Positions 1-6,641 of a stretch of DNA of 6,641 nt are shown here, in pieces (the first letter of the stretch is position 1; each line of letters begins with the position of its first letter). Source of the DNA: an uncultured Sphingomonadales bacterium (GTDB lineage Bacteria; Pseudomonadota; Alphaproteobacteria; Sphingomonadales; Sphingomonadaceae). Location of the stretch: contig CAIPWG010000082.1 in NCBI GenBank assembly GCA_903868655.1, positions 1 to 6,641 of the forward strand, read 5' to 3'. A program made the position numbers and the translations under genes. Below the pieces are notes generated by a model. The model was not told the origin of the DNA. It made no database searches and saw nothing but the letters and a program-made list of their open reading frames with translations.

Positions 1-467
1 CGACCGACGATGCGCTGATCGAACTCGCCACCAAGGAAATGGCCACACTGGGGCTGGTCCGACCCGAACAGGTTATCGGTGGCGCGGTGGTCCGTCAGGA
101 AAAGGCCTATCCGGTCTACGACGACGAATATGCTGCCAATGTTGCTGCGATGCGCGAAGAGCTCGAAGCCGCCTATCCGACGCTGCATCTGGTTGGCCGC
201 AACGGCATGCACCGTTACAACAATCAGGACCATGCGATGATGACCGCGATGCTCAGCGTCGAAAACATCATGGCCGGCGCCCGCATCTATGACATCTGGT
301 GCGTCAACGAAGACGCCGAATACCACGAAGCCGGCAACGAAGGCGCAACCACGACGCTGCCCAATCGCCCGGGCCACCGCGACCCCAGCGCCGACCAGCA
401 GGCTGCGCTCGGTTCGCTGCGCGATGTGCCCGAACGGATTGCCAAGGGCCCGCGCAAGGCGGCCTGA
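1..467 (+). CDS. FAD-dependent oxidoreductase (amine oxidase / protoporphyrinogen oxidase-like), C-terminal part
   Basis: The reading frame is open from the left edge (first full codon at position 3) to TGA at 465-467, giving 154 visible residues of a gene that starts outside the window. The ATG at 39 is internal, because coding sequence continues upstream of it (TDDALIELATKE). The visible part has the hallmarks of the C-terminal end of NAD(P)/FAD-dependent oxidoreductases of the amine-oxidase, HemY-like and UDP-galactopyranose-mutase-like group. These are a KAYPVYDDEY strand-turn (encoded near 102-131) and, about 40 residues later, LVGRNGMHRYNNQDHAMMTA (near 189-248). In this family the second stretch closes the flavin site and leads into the last helix. 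The Rossmann GxGxxG motif would lie upstream and cannot be checked. The residues after about 335 are Gly/Pro/Arg-rich and look like a disordered tail. Homologues often sit beside glycosyltransferase or polysaccharide genes, which fits the membrane enzyme downstream. The substrate is unknown. A true haem-pathway HemY role is possible but not supported here. Confidence 0.82.
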   Translation, partial: TDDALIELATKEMATLGLVRPEQVIGGAVVRQEKAYPVYDDEYAANVAAMREELEAAYPTLHLVGRNGMHRYNNQDHAMMTAMLSVENIMAGARIYDIWCVNEDAEYHEAGNEGATTTLPNRPGHRDPSADQQAALGSLRDVPERIAKGPRKAA

Positions 468-480
468 TAACCCGACACAC

Positions 481-510
481 CGCGCCGGCCTTTGCAAACG
501 GGTCGGCGCG
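481..510 (+). terminator. GC-rich hairpin, probable terminator after the oxidoreductase gene
   Basis: CGCGCCGGCC (481-490) pairs with GGTCGGCGCG (501-510) as a 10-bp stem with one G-U pair and a 10-base loop, TTTGCAAACG. Outer bases ACAC (477-480) can pair with GTGT (514-517) across a 3-base bulge. The hairpin lies 13 bases after the TGA of the oxidoreductase gene. The tail TCGGTGTTGTGAT is only mildly T-rich, so it is not a textbook intrinsic terminator. It could instead be an attenuator or a 3'-end stability hairpin. Its position argues that the membrane-protein gene is transcribed at least partly on its own. Confidence 0.5.
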
Positions 511-566
511 TCGGTGTTGTGATACCCGCTTGTCCGCAACCCCGCACGAGGCTTGGCTGCTTGTCG

Positions 567-2354
567 ATGGTCGATATCCCGATGAAATTGACCGCAGATG
601 GTGGATCATGGCGCTGGCGCGTGGTTGTGATGTGGCTGGTCCTGGCTGCCATGCTGCTGGTGATCGATTGGCCGATGATTGCCGCCGAACGCTTCGGTGA
701 TCCCGACGACGCGCTGCGCCTGATCGAAGTGCGCGATCTGTTGGCGGGACAGGGCTGGTTTGATCTGCACCAATATCGCATTGCCGCGCCAGAGGGTGTG
801 CCCATGCATTGGTCGCGGCTGGTCGATATCCCGATTGCCACGATGATCCTGATCCTGCGTCCACTGCTGGGCACAGGCCTGGCCGAACTGGTTACGGCGG
901 TCATGATCCCGCTGCTGACGCTGCTGGCTGCGCTGATGTTGGTCGGGCGGCTGACTGCGAAATTCTTCGATTCCGAAACTGTCGGAATTGTCTGCCTGGT
1001 GACCGGCATCGGTGGCCCGCTGCTGTTCCAGATGACCCCGCTGCGCATCGATCACCACGGTTGGCAGGTCGTGTTGTCACTCGTTGCGCTCAACGGCCTC
1101 GCCGCACGCCATGCTTGGCGTGGTGGGCTGACAGTGGGGCTGGCGCTGGCGGCCTTGCTTGCCATTTCGATCGAGGGCTTGCCGATCACCGCGGTTTTTC
1201 TGGGCGTGCTTGCGTTGCGGGGCTTCACGCGCCGCACCGGCTTTACCGGTTTGGCCAGCGCCAGTGCCGCGCTTGCCCTCGGCAGTCTGATGATTTTCGC
1301 CGCAACACGCGGTTTTGGCGATCTCGCCACACATTGCGATCAAATCTCACCGATCCATCTGGCCCTGTTCGCGCTCGTGGCGCTGGGCACGGCGGTGCTG
1401 GTCATTGTGGCACCGCGCCGCTGGCCGCTGGCGCTTGGTGTGCTGGGTGCAACGGGCGCTGCCACGCTGGCGCTGTACCTCGGCGTGGCTCCCCAATGCC
1501 GGGGCGGGGCGTTCGTCGCGCTCGATCCGATGGTTTACACGTTCTGGTACGAAGGCGTCGCCGAAGGCATGCCGTTCTGGCACTTGCCGCTCGCCATCGC
1601 GATTGAGACGGTCGGTGTGCCGCTTGTGGGCCTGGTATCACTCGTGCTGCTGTGGCGCGATGCCAGGACGCCGGGCGAACGCGCGTGGTGGGGTGATCAT
1701 GCCCTGGTGCTGGCCGGAGCTTTGCTGATCGCAGCGACACTTGCCCGTGCTTCGGCCACGGCCTGCGCGCTTGCTGCAATACCGACCGGCGTGATGGTGC
1801 TGCGCAGCATTATCCGGTTGCGCGCAGTGCCCCCGCTGATGCGTGTCGCAGGCTATCTCGGCATACTCGTCGTGCTGATGCCGCCGCTGCCGGTGGTGGC
1901 GTGGGCGCACCTGCCCACGCTGCGCGGCGGGAATGCTCAAGCGTCAGGCCAGCCGCAAGTGTCGCAATGCAGCTACCCCGTTGCCGCCCGCGCGCTCGAC
2001 CGACTGCCGCCGACCGATCTGTTTCTGCCGCTCGACATCGGCCCCGACATTCTGGTCCGTTCGCACCAGCGCGTGGTCGCCACCGGCCATCATCGTGGCG
2101 CAGCGGGGATGCACGATGTGATTGCCGCGTTCCTTGGCACGCCGGACCAGGCCCATGCGATCATCACCCGGCGCCACGCCACGCTGATCGCGGTATGCCC
2201 CGACATTCCCGAACCGGCCAATTACAAATATGACGCGCCCAACGGGTTCATGGCCCAATTGCTGCGCGGCCAGACCCCGCCATGGCTCGAACGGGTCGAT
2301 CTGGCGCCTGACAGCCACATGCTGTTCTGGCGCGTCAAGACCAAGCCGCGCTGA
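567..2354 (+). CDS. Polytopic membrane protein, putative GT-C glycosyltransferase / oligosaccharyltransferase-like
   Basis: This is a 595-residue inner-membrane protein with no name I recognise. A first transmembrane helix (about residues 18-36) is followed by a periplasmic-type loop with GDPDDALRL (44-52) and APEGVPMHWSRLVDIP (74-89). Roughly ten more hydrophobic segments run to about residue 447. RIDHHGWQ (160-167) lies between two of them. A soluble C-terminal domain (about 450-595) contains LDIGPDILVRSHQRVVATGHH (start near 489). Acidic residues in the first external loop plus a later DHH-type motif recall the GT-C fold of STT3/AglB/PglB and lipid-linked sugar transferases, which use polyprenyl-phosphate donors on the outer membrane face. 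The assignment rests on topology and motifs only. The start is uncertain. The frame opens with TTG at 492, but that codon lies in the loop of the preceding hairpin. ATG 567 has GAGG at 548-551, rather far upstream, and ATG 582 (MKLTADGG) is equally plausible. The gene converges with the transglutaminase gene, 7 bases apart. Confidence 0.75.
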   Translation: MVDIPMKLTADGGSWRWRVVVMWLVLAAMLLVIDWPMIAAERFGDPDDALRLIEVRDLLAGQGWFDLHQYRIAAPEGVPMHWSRLVDIPIATMILILRPLLGTGLAELVTAVMIPLLTLLAALMLVGRLTAKFFDSETVGIVCLVTGIGGPLLFQMTPLRIDHHGWQVVLSLVALNGLAARHAWRGGLTVGLALAALLAISIEGLPITAVFLGVLALRGFTRRTGFTGLASASAALALGSLMIFAATRGFGDLATHCDQISPIHLALFALVALGTAVLVIVAPRRWPLALGVLGATGAATLALYLGVAPQCRGGAFVALDPMVYTFWYEGVAEGMPFWHLPLAIAIETVGVPLVGLVSLVLLWRDARTPGERAWWGDHALVLAGALLIAATLARASATACALAAIPTGVMVLRSIIRLRAVPPLMRVAGYLGILVVLMPPLPVVAWAHLPTLRGGNAQASGQPQVSQCSYPVAARALDRLPPTDLFLPLDIGPDILVRSHQRVVATGHHRGAAGMHDVIAAFLGTPDQAHAIITRRHATLIAVCPDIPEPANYKYDAPNGFMAQLLRGQTPPWLERVDLAPDSHMLFWRVKTKPR

Positions 2355-2362
2355 ACGCGGCT
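2344..2362. terminator. Compact bidirectional terminator-like hairpin between convergent genes
   Basis: AGCCGCG (2344-2350) and CGCGGCT (2356-2362) form a perfect 7-bp stem around the 5-base loop CTGAA. The TGA of the plus-strand membrane protein (2352-2354) is inside the loop, and the last stem base belongs to the stop codon of the minus-strand transglutaminase (2364-2362). Being palindromic, it can fold in both transcripts. Neither side has a clear T-run: the plus side reads CAAACTTCTACG and the minus side TGGTCTTGACG. Termination strength is therefore uncertain, and Rho or collision of transcription may contribute. Confidence 0.5.
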
Positions 2363-3285
2363 CAAACTTCTACGGGCGCGACATCGACCGACACGGCCAT
2401 AGTCTGCCCGGCGCCCCCATGAAAAACACCGTCCAACGGCGCGACATCGGCATAATCACGCCCCATCGCGGTAAAAATATGATCTGAGCGCACCAGCATA
2501 TCGTTGGTCGGGTCAAAGCCGACCCAGCCGAGTTCTTCCCCGCACCACAGATTGGCCCAGGCATGCGTGGCATCAGCCCCCACCAGCCGCGGCTGACCCG
2601 GCGGCGGAATAGTGCGCAAATACCCGCTGACATAGGCCGCCGGAATGCCGTGCGCGCGCGCGGCCACAATCATCACATGCGCAAAATCCTGGCACACGCC
2701 GTGCCGCGCCTGAAACGCCTCCTCGGGCAAAGTCCGCGTGGTCGTGGCGGTGCCGTCATAGGTGAATTCTTCGTAGATCGCACGCATCAGCGCGCGGCCT
2801 GCTGCCAGGGCCCCCTGTTGGGTGGGAAAAAACTGCGCCGACCACGCTGCAATCGCGGTGGAACTGGGGGCCATCGGTGAGGGATAGAGATAACTGGCCG
2901 GACCCATCGCGGTCAGATCGCGGTTGCGCGCTGCGCGTTCGCGCACATGCGCCACAGTCGGCCCACCCATCGCACGATCGAACGCATTACCGGCGGTTTC
3001 ACCCACATACATCGCCGCGATCAGCGACGGTTCGGACACTTCGACGCGAAACCGGCTTTCAATCCGCAACCGTGACAGCGGGCGGCGAATCGTCAACCGG
3101 CTGCGATTGACCAAAAATGGCCCGGCCTCGTCCTGAACCGACCACGGTACGGGATCGATGGTCAGGCTGAATCGGTCAAGCACTTGCCCCGGCCATGCCG
3201 CCGGGCGCAGCCGCAGATTGAAACGAGCCAGCCGCACCGGGCTGGCATAGGTCATCATAGTCAGGTGACAGATATCGTAAAGCAT
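2362..3285 (-). CDS. Bacterial transglutaminase-like (papain-fold) protein
   Basis: The product has 307 residues, usual for bacterial transglutaminase-like proteins. An N-terminal beta domain of the Bact_transglu_N type (about residues 1-85, beginning MLYDICHLTMMTYASPVRLA) precedes a transglutaminase core (about 150-265). All three catalytic residues of the papain-like fold are present: Cys198 in RHGVCQDFAH, His241 in ADATHAWANLW and Asp258 in WVGFDPTND. No signal peptide or membrane segment is seen, so the protein is probably cytoplasmic. It is the last gene of a minus-strand operon behind a circularly permuted ATP-grasp/alpha-E protein. The ATG at 3285 overlaps the upstream stop by one base (TGATG), and a GTG one codon earlier (3288) would give a four-base GTGA overlap. 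ATG is preferred because homologues typically begin MLYDI. Translation is probably coupled to the upstream gene. In this context the family is predicted to hydrolyse or transfer an amide/peptide bond made by the ATP-grasp partner. A classical protein cross-linking role is less likely, and the substrate is unknown. Confidence 0.9.
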   Translation of the reverse strand: MLYDICHLTMMTYASPVRLARFNLRLRPAAWPGQVLDRFSLTIDPVPWSVQDEAGPFLVNRSRLTIRRPLSRLRIESRFRVEVSEPSLIAAMYVGETAGNAFDRAMGGPTVAHVRERAARNRDLTAMGPASYLYPSPMAPSSTAIAAWSAQFFPTQQGALAAGRALMRAIYEEFTYDGTATTTRTLPEEAFQARHGVCQDFAHVMIVAARAHGIPAAYVSGYLRTIPPPGQPRLVGADATHAWANLWCGEELGWVGFDPTNDMLVRSDHIFTAMGRDYADVAPLDGVFHGGAGQTMAVSVDVAPVEV

Positions 3286-5777
3286 CACGCCAACAGACTG
3301 TCACCGCTCGCTTGGCGGTCTTTTTCGTATTGCAGGAAATAGCGTGCCGCGATCGCGTCCGACAGCGCCAACAGCCGGTCTTCGGTGTTTTGCAACAGGC
3401 TGGCGTCGAACACGTCGATCGTCACTCCGCGCAACGTGCCCTGAATGGCGCATGCTTCCAACAGCGGCACCTCGGGCATCATGTCTTCGTTCAGGCTGGG
3501 CAGTGCCGCAATATGATCGCAGATCGCATTGACCTGAAACATCAGGCTGCGTGGATTGTCGGGATCGAGCAGCAACAAATCCAGCACCGGGTCGCGGCGT
3601 GGCCCGGTCAGATAGCGCGCGCGATAGGTTATCTGGCTATCGGACAGATCGAGCAATACCCCCAGCGTTTCGGACTGGTCAACGCCTGCGTCCAGTCCGA
3701 GCGCCGCAACCGTTGCACAGATCGCGAGCGCGCGTTCGATCCGCCGCCCCAGATCAATGAACCGCCAGGACGGGCCTCGGTTGAAATTTTCCGCCAACAT
3801 GCCCGACAGCGCGCTCGATCGTTCGATCAATTCACGCGCGGCGCGCAGCAACGCACCAGGCCGATGGGATTCGAGTGAGGGCAAGGGACGGCTGACAATC
3901 CGCCAGAAATCGGGCGTAAACCGGTCGCGCAAGGTCAGTCCCGCGGCGCGAAACCGCGCGAAGATCGTACCGACCCCACCTGCCAGTTCGGTTTCAGAAA
4001 GCGCCGCACGCGCCACCCGCACGATCGGCAGCCGCGCGTTGGCAGGCGTGATGGCGCCCCATTCGACCAACAGTTCGAGCAGCGCCGCGACCGTTTCGGG
4101 ATTGCTGCCCGCGGCAGCATCGACTTCGATCATGCTGCCCAACACGGCACGGATCACCCGCAAAGTCATTTCGGCGCGTTCGACATAACGCGCAAACCAG
4201 AACAAGTTGTCGGCGGCCTGACTGGCAAGAATACCCCCGCCGCGCCGTACTTTGGGTGTTTCCGTGATCCGTGAAGGCGCCGGGCTGATCGGGGCGGCAT
4301 CATCAACGATGCACACATCGGCCGACAGATCGCCCTCGCCCAGCCAGCCGCCCAGTACCGTGTCGGATGATGACAGGCGCGCAAACCCGCCGGGCATCAC
4401 GGTCCATTCCCCATCGGCGCCGCGCGCCACAAACGCGCGCAGCGTGAACGCACGCGGTACAAACCGTTCATCGACCAAGGCCGGTGTGGTCGCATGGGGC
4501 ATGATGGCGTGCCCGCAATAATCCAGTGGACGGCGTTCCATTGCCCCCAGCAACTGGGCCCGGCTGACTTTCGACAGCGTCGATGCCGGCATCCCTCGCC
4601 CCGCCGGCAAGCCTTCGACTTTCCGTCCGAAAGCCGAAACGACAGTCAGTTCATCGAGCCGGTCGCGCAAGGTCGCAGCCTGCTCGGGTTCTCCGCACCA
4701 CCAGGTTGCAACATTGGGCAGGATCGGAGTTTCGCCGCGCAGAACATCGCACAAACGGGGCAGAAACGCACCAAAGGCCGGCGCCTCCAGCACCTCGGCA
4801 CCCGGCGCGTTGATCAGTTCGACCCCGTCACGCAACCAGGCTTCAAACCCGTCGGGCACCCCGATTTCGCTACGCGAATCGAATGCCAGGGGGTCGAGAG
4901 CATTGGTATCGATCCATCGCCACAGCCCATCAATCCGCTTTGGCCCGGCAATCGTGCGCACATACAGCCGATCATCGCTCACCGTCAGATCGCGCCCCTC
5001 CACCAATGGAAAGCCAAGATAACGCGCCAGATGGGCCTGTTCGGGGTAGGACTGGTTGAGCCGTCCCGGGGTCAGCAACGCAATGCGGGGACTTTCGCGG
5101 GTACACGCCCGCGCCATGCCGCTGCGCAGTTCGGCGAAAAACTGCGCCAGCCGTCGCACATGCAGATCACTGAGCAAAGCACCCGTGCTGCGCGACAGCG
5201 CCAACCGGTTTTCCAAAGCATAGCCGATGCCATTGGCCAGCCGCAGCCGATCACCTTCGACATGCCATTGCCCATTCGGCCCGCACACCAGATCGGCGGC
5301 ATAAACGGTCAGCCAATTGCCTGCCGCCGTATCGCGCGCACGGATCGCATTGCGCGCGAAAAACCGGCTGCCGGCCACCAGTGCTGCGGGCAGATGCCCC
5401 TGCGCCACCAGCTGTTGGTCACCATAAATATCGGCAGTGATCGCCTCGATCAGTTCGGCCCGCTGAATCAGCCCGCGTTCGATCACGGCCCATTGCGACG
5501 CGGCAATAACCAAGGGCATCGGCGAAAGGGGCCAGGGCCGCTCTTCGGCTTCGCCGGTCATGCGGAAACTGAGACCAAGCTCCTGAATCTGACGTGTGAC
5601 CATTTCGGCCACCGGTATCCCCGCCTCTTCGCGCAAAGCGCCGAGCCCATCAGCCATGGCCTGCCAACGCGTGGCGACTTCGGGTGGCGCCAGCCGATAA
5701 AGGTCGAGCGCATCTGCGCCCACCGGATAATCCTTCAGCCGCGCCCGGGCCGGTCGAGATGACGGTTTGGTCGCCAA
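3285..5777 (-). CDS. Circularly permuted type 2 ATP-grasp protein fused to an alpha-E domain
   Basis: This 830-residue soluble protein joins two units that many bacteria encode as separate genes. Residues about 80-495 are a circularly permuted ATP-grasp domain (DUF404/DUF407, CP_ATPgrasp). Landmarks are ENRLALSR (189-196), LLTPG then EQAHLARYLGFPLVEGRDL (234-264), WRWIDTNALDPLAF (286-299), NVATWWCGE (355-363) and TVMPGGFARL (459-468). Residues about 515-815 are an alpha-helical alpha-E domain with ADNLFWFARYVERAE (522-536), WRFIDLGRRIERA (671-683), ITYRARYL (716-723) and LLLLDPDNPRSLMFQV (734-749). ATP-grasp enzymes couple ATP hydrolysis to ligation of a carboxylate to an amine, so a peptide or amide ligase is predicted. 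The product is unknown. The glycine-rich SKD-W motif seen near the end of many homologous ligase domains is here LGEGDLSADVCIV (479-491), a diverged form. The start is TTG at 5777, 8 bases after the upstream stop. No in-frame ATG or GTG exists between it and the preceding in-frame stop at 5843-5841, and LKDYPVG soon after matches a normal N-terminus. GTG at V19 is an alternative. Confidence 0.9.
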   Translation of the reverse strand: MATKPSSRPARARLKDYPVGADALDLYRLAPPEVATRWQAMADGLGALREEAGIPVAEMVTRQIQELGLSFRMTGEAEERPWPLSPMPLVIAASQWAVIERGLIQRAELIEAITADIYGDQQLVAQGHLPAALVAGSRFFARNAIRARDTAAGNWLTVYAADLVCGPNGQWHVEGDRLRLANGIGYALENRLALSRSTGALLSDLHVRRLAQFFAELRSGMARACTRESPRIALLTPGRLNQSYPEQAHLARYLGFPLVEGRDLTVSDDRLYVRTIAGPKRIDGLWRWIDTNALDPLAFDSRSEIGVPDGFEAWLRDGVELINAPGAEVLEAPAFGAFLPRLCDVLRGETPILPNVATWWCGEPEQAATLRDRLDELTVVSAFGRKVEGLPAGRGMPASTLSKVSRAQLLGAMERRPLDYCGHAIMPHATTPALVDERFVPRAFTLRAFVARGADGEWTVMPGGFARLSSSDTVLGGWLGEGDLSADVCIVDDAAPISPAPSRITETPKVRRGGGILASQAADNLFWFARYVERAEMTLRVIRAVLGSMIEVDAAAGSNPETVAALLELLVEWGAITPANARLPIVRVARAALSETELAGGVGTIFARFRAAGLTLRDRFTPDFWRIVSRPLPSLESHRPGALLRAARELIERSSALSGMLAENFNRGPSWRFIDLGRRIERALAICATVAALGLDAGVDQSETLGVLLDLSDSQITYRARYLTGPRRDPVLDLLLLDPDNPRSLMFQVNAICDHIAALPSLNEDMMPEVPLLEACAIQGTLRGVTIDVFDASLLQNTEDRLLALSDAIAARYFLQYEKDRQASGDSLLA

Positions 5778-5785
5778 ATGCTTGA

Positions 5786-6641
5786 TCAGACCCAGGCGGC
5801 CCGGCGCAGATCGAGCGTCATCGGAAATTCCCCCGGGTGTTCACATGGCGGCGGTGCCATCGGACCGGGAGTATGGCCGTGCGGCTGGAAACGGGCAAGC
5901 CGTCGTGCTTCGGCTTCGTACGCATTGATCGGCACTGTGTCATGATTGCGCCCACCGGGGTGTGCCACATGGTAGACACAGCCGCCCAGTGATCGTCCGT
6001 TCCAGATGTCGATCACATCAAACGTCAGCGGCGCATGGGGCGGCATTTGCGGATGCAGGCAATTGGCCGGCATCCATGCCTTGTACCGCACCCCACCGAG
6101 GCCTTCGCCATGGACCGCGGTCGGGTGCATCGGCACCCGCCGACCGTTGCAGGCGATTACATGGCGCCCAGGAACCAACCCGGTGGCGCGTACCTGCAAT
6201 CGCTCGGTCGAGGCATCGACATAACGCACTGTGCCACCAATTGCGCCGGTTTCGCCCAACACATTCCAAGGCTCGAGCGCATGGCTGATTTCGAGATGCA
6301 CGCCACCGGCCTCAATCGTCCCATGCACGGGAAACCGGAACTGGCGCTGCGCCTCGAACCACACTGGATCGAAAGCATAGCCTGCCTGCCGCAAGTCATC
6401 GAGCACTTGCGCAAAATCAGCCCAGACTTCGTGCCCCAGCATGAAACGATCGTGCAATTGCGTGCCCCAACGCACCAGCGGCCCATCGATCGGTTCGCGC
6501 CAAAACCACGCGGTCAGCGCGCGCAGCAAGAGTTGCGCGGCCAGCGACATGCGCGGCTCGGGCGGCATCTCAAACCCGCGGAATTCAACCAGACCCAGTC
6601 GCCCGGTCGGTCCATCGGGCGAAAACAGCTTGTCGATGCAA
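5786..6641 (-). CDS. DUF2126 / transglutaminase family protein, C-terminal part
   Basis: The frame is open through the right edge, so the 5' part of the gene lies outside. The visible 284 residues end at TGA (5788-5786). The ATG at 6568 is not the start, because a conserved-looking sequence continues before it ([20 protein letters not shown]) and runs into [20 protein letters not shown]. These stretches, with [29 protein letters not shown] and the closing [27 protein letters not shown] (described here as positions about 6016-5936), are characteristic of the C-terminal DUF2126 region of large proteins of around 1,100 residues whose N-terminus is a transglutaminase core. That core and its catalytic residues are not in the window. 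The gene lies 8 bases ahead of the ATP-grasp/alpha-E gene on the same strand and is the most upstream visible member of the operon. DUF2126 has no established activity. Its role is inferred only from linkage: processing or binding of the amide-linked product of the ATP-grasp ligase. Confidence 0.88.
   Translation of the reverse strand, partial: CIDKLFSPDGPTGRLGLVEFRGFEMPPEPRMSLAAQLLLRALTAWFWREPIDGPLVRWGTQLHDRFMLGHEVWADFAQVLDDLRQAGYAFDPVWFEAQRQFRFPVHGTIEAGGVHLEISHALEPWNVLGETGAIGGTVRYVDASTERLQVRATGLVPGRHVIACNGRRVPMHPTAVHGEGLGGVRYKAWMPANCLHPQMPPHAPLTFDVIDIWNGRSLGGCVYHVAHPGGRNHDTVPINAYEAEARRLARFQPHGHTPGPMAPPPCEHPGEFPMTLDLRRAAWV

Noticed and set aside
39..467. A complete 142-residue protein starting at the ATG at 39
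   Set aside because: The frame is open to the left edge, and the protein is clearly the C-terminal end of a larger flavoenzyme without its nucleotide-binding N-terminus.
468..566. Possible promoter or small RNA between the oxidoreductase and the membrane-protein genes
   Set aside because: Apart from the hairpin, no convincing -35/-10 pair or second structured element can be read here, and alphaproteobacterial promoters are too variable to call by eye.
287..1048. Minus-strand open frame of 253 codons opposite the oxidoreductase end and the membrane-protein start
   Set aside because: The product is a Ser/Arg/Thr-rich low-complexity sequence with no recognisable motif. It spans two plus-strand genes and the hairpin between them, so it is a shadow frame.
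809..1606. Plus-strand open frame of 265 codons overlapping the membrane protein in another frame
   Set aside because: It is rich in Ala, Gly, Arg, Pro, Cys and His with no hydrophobic segments or motif. The other frame gives a coherent multi-helix membrane protein.
4494..5762. Long plus-strand open frame of 422 codons opposite the ATP-grasp gene
   Set aside because: It lies wholly antisense to a well-recognised coding region. Its product is rich in Arg, Gln, Pro and His without any domain signature, as expected for the mirror frame of a high-GC gene.
5786..6568. A complete 260-residue protein starting at the ATG at 6568
   Set aside because: The same frame stays open to the window edge and encodes sequence typical of DUF2126 before that Met, so the Met is internal and the gene is partial.

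Overview
The window is gene-dense, GC-rich chromosomal DNA that looks alphaproteobacterial, most likely from a sphingomonad (Novosphingobium/Sphingobium/Erythrobacter type). That placement is inferred from strong GC bias at third codon positions, tight gene packing, and the presence of a single-chain ATP-grasp/alpha-E fusion inside a transglutaminase operon. No rRNA, tRNA, CRISPR array, insertion sequence or phage gene is visible, and no stretch over about 100 bases lacks a gene.

Left half, plus strand. The window opens inside the 3' end of a gene for an FAD-dependent oxidoreductase of the amine-oxidase/protoporphyrinogen-oxidase/UDP-galactopyranose-mutase-like group (1-467). A strong GC hairpin follows, probably its terminator (481-510). 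Next comes a large polytopic membrane protein of about 595 residues (567-2354). It carries an acidic DPDD motif in its first loop, an RIDHHGWQ motif further on, and a soluble C-terminal domain. This is the layout of a GT-C type glycosyltransferase or oligosaccharyltransferase-like enzyme, but no specific substrate can be assigned.

Right half, minus strand. Three genes lie head to tail and are read from right to left: the C-terminal part of a DUF2126 transglutaminase-family protein (5786-6641, cut by the window edge), a fused circularly permuted ATP-grasp + alpha-E protein (3285-5777), and a transglutaminase-like cysteine protease-fold protein with an intact Cys-His-Asp triad (2362-3285). The first two are 8 bases apart. 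The last two overlap by one base (TGATG). They almost certainly form one translationally coupled operon. This gene set is a known but biochemically poorly characterised module, predicted by comparative genomics to make and cleave or modify a peptide or amide-linked product. An ATP-grasp ligase would form amide bonds, helped by the alpha-helical alpha-E domain, and transglutaminase-fold enzymes would hydrolyse or transfer them.

The two halves converge at 2355-2361, where a perfect 7-bp hairpin holds one stop codon in its loop and touches the other, probably as a shared bidirectional terminator. The most interesting content is the ATP-grasp/alpha-E/transglutaminase operon, whose ligase domain has diverged motifs and which has no Anbu-type peptidase gene at its 3' end, and the uncharacterised GT-C-like membrane protein.
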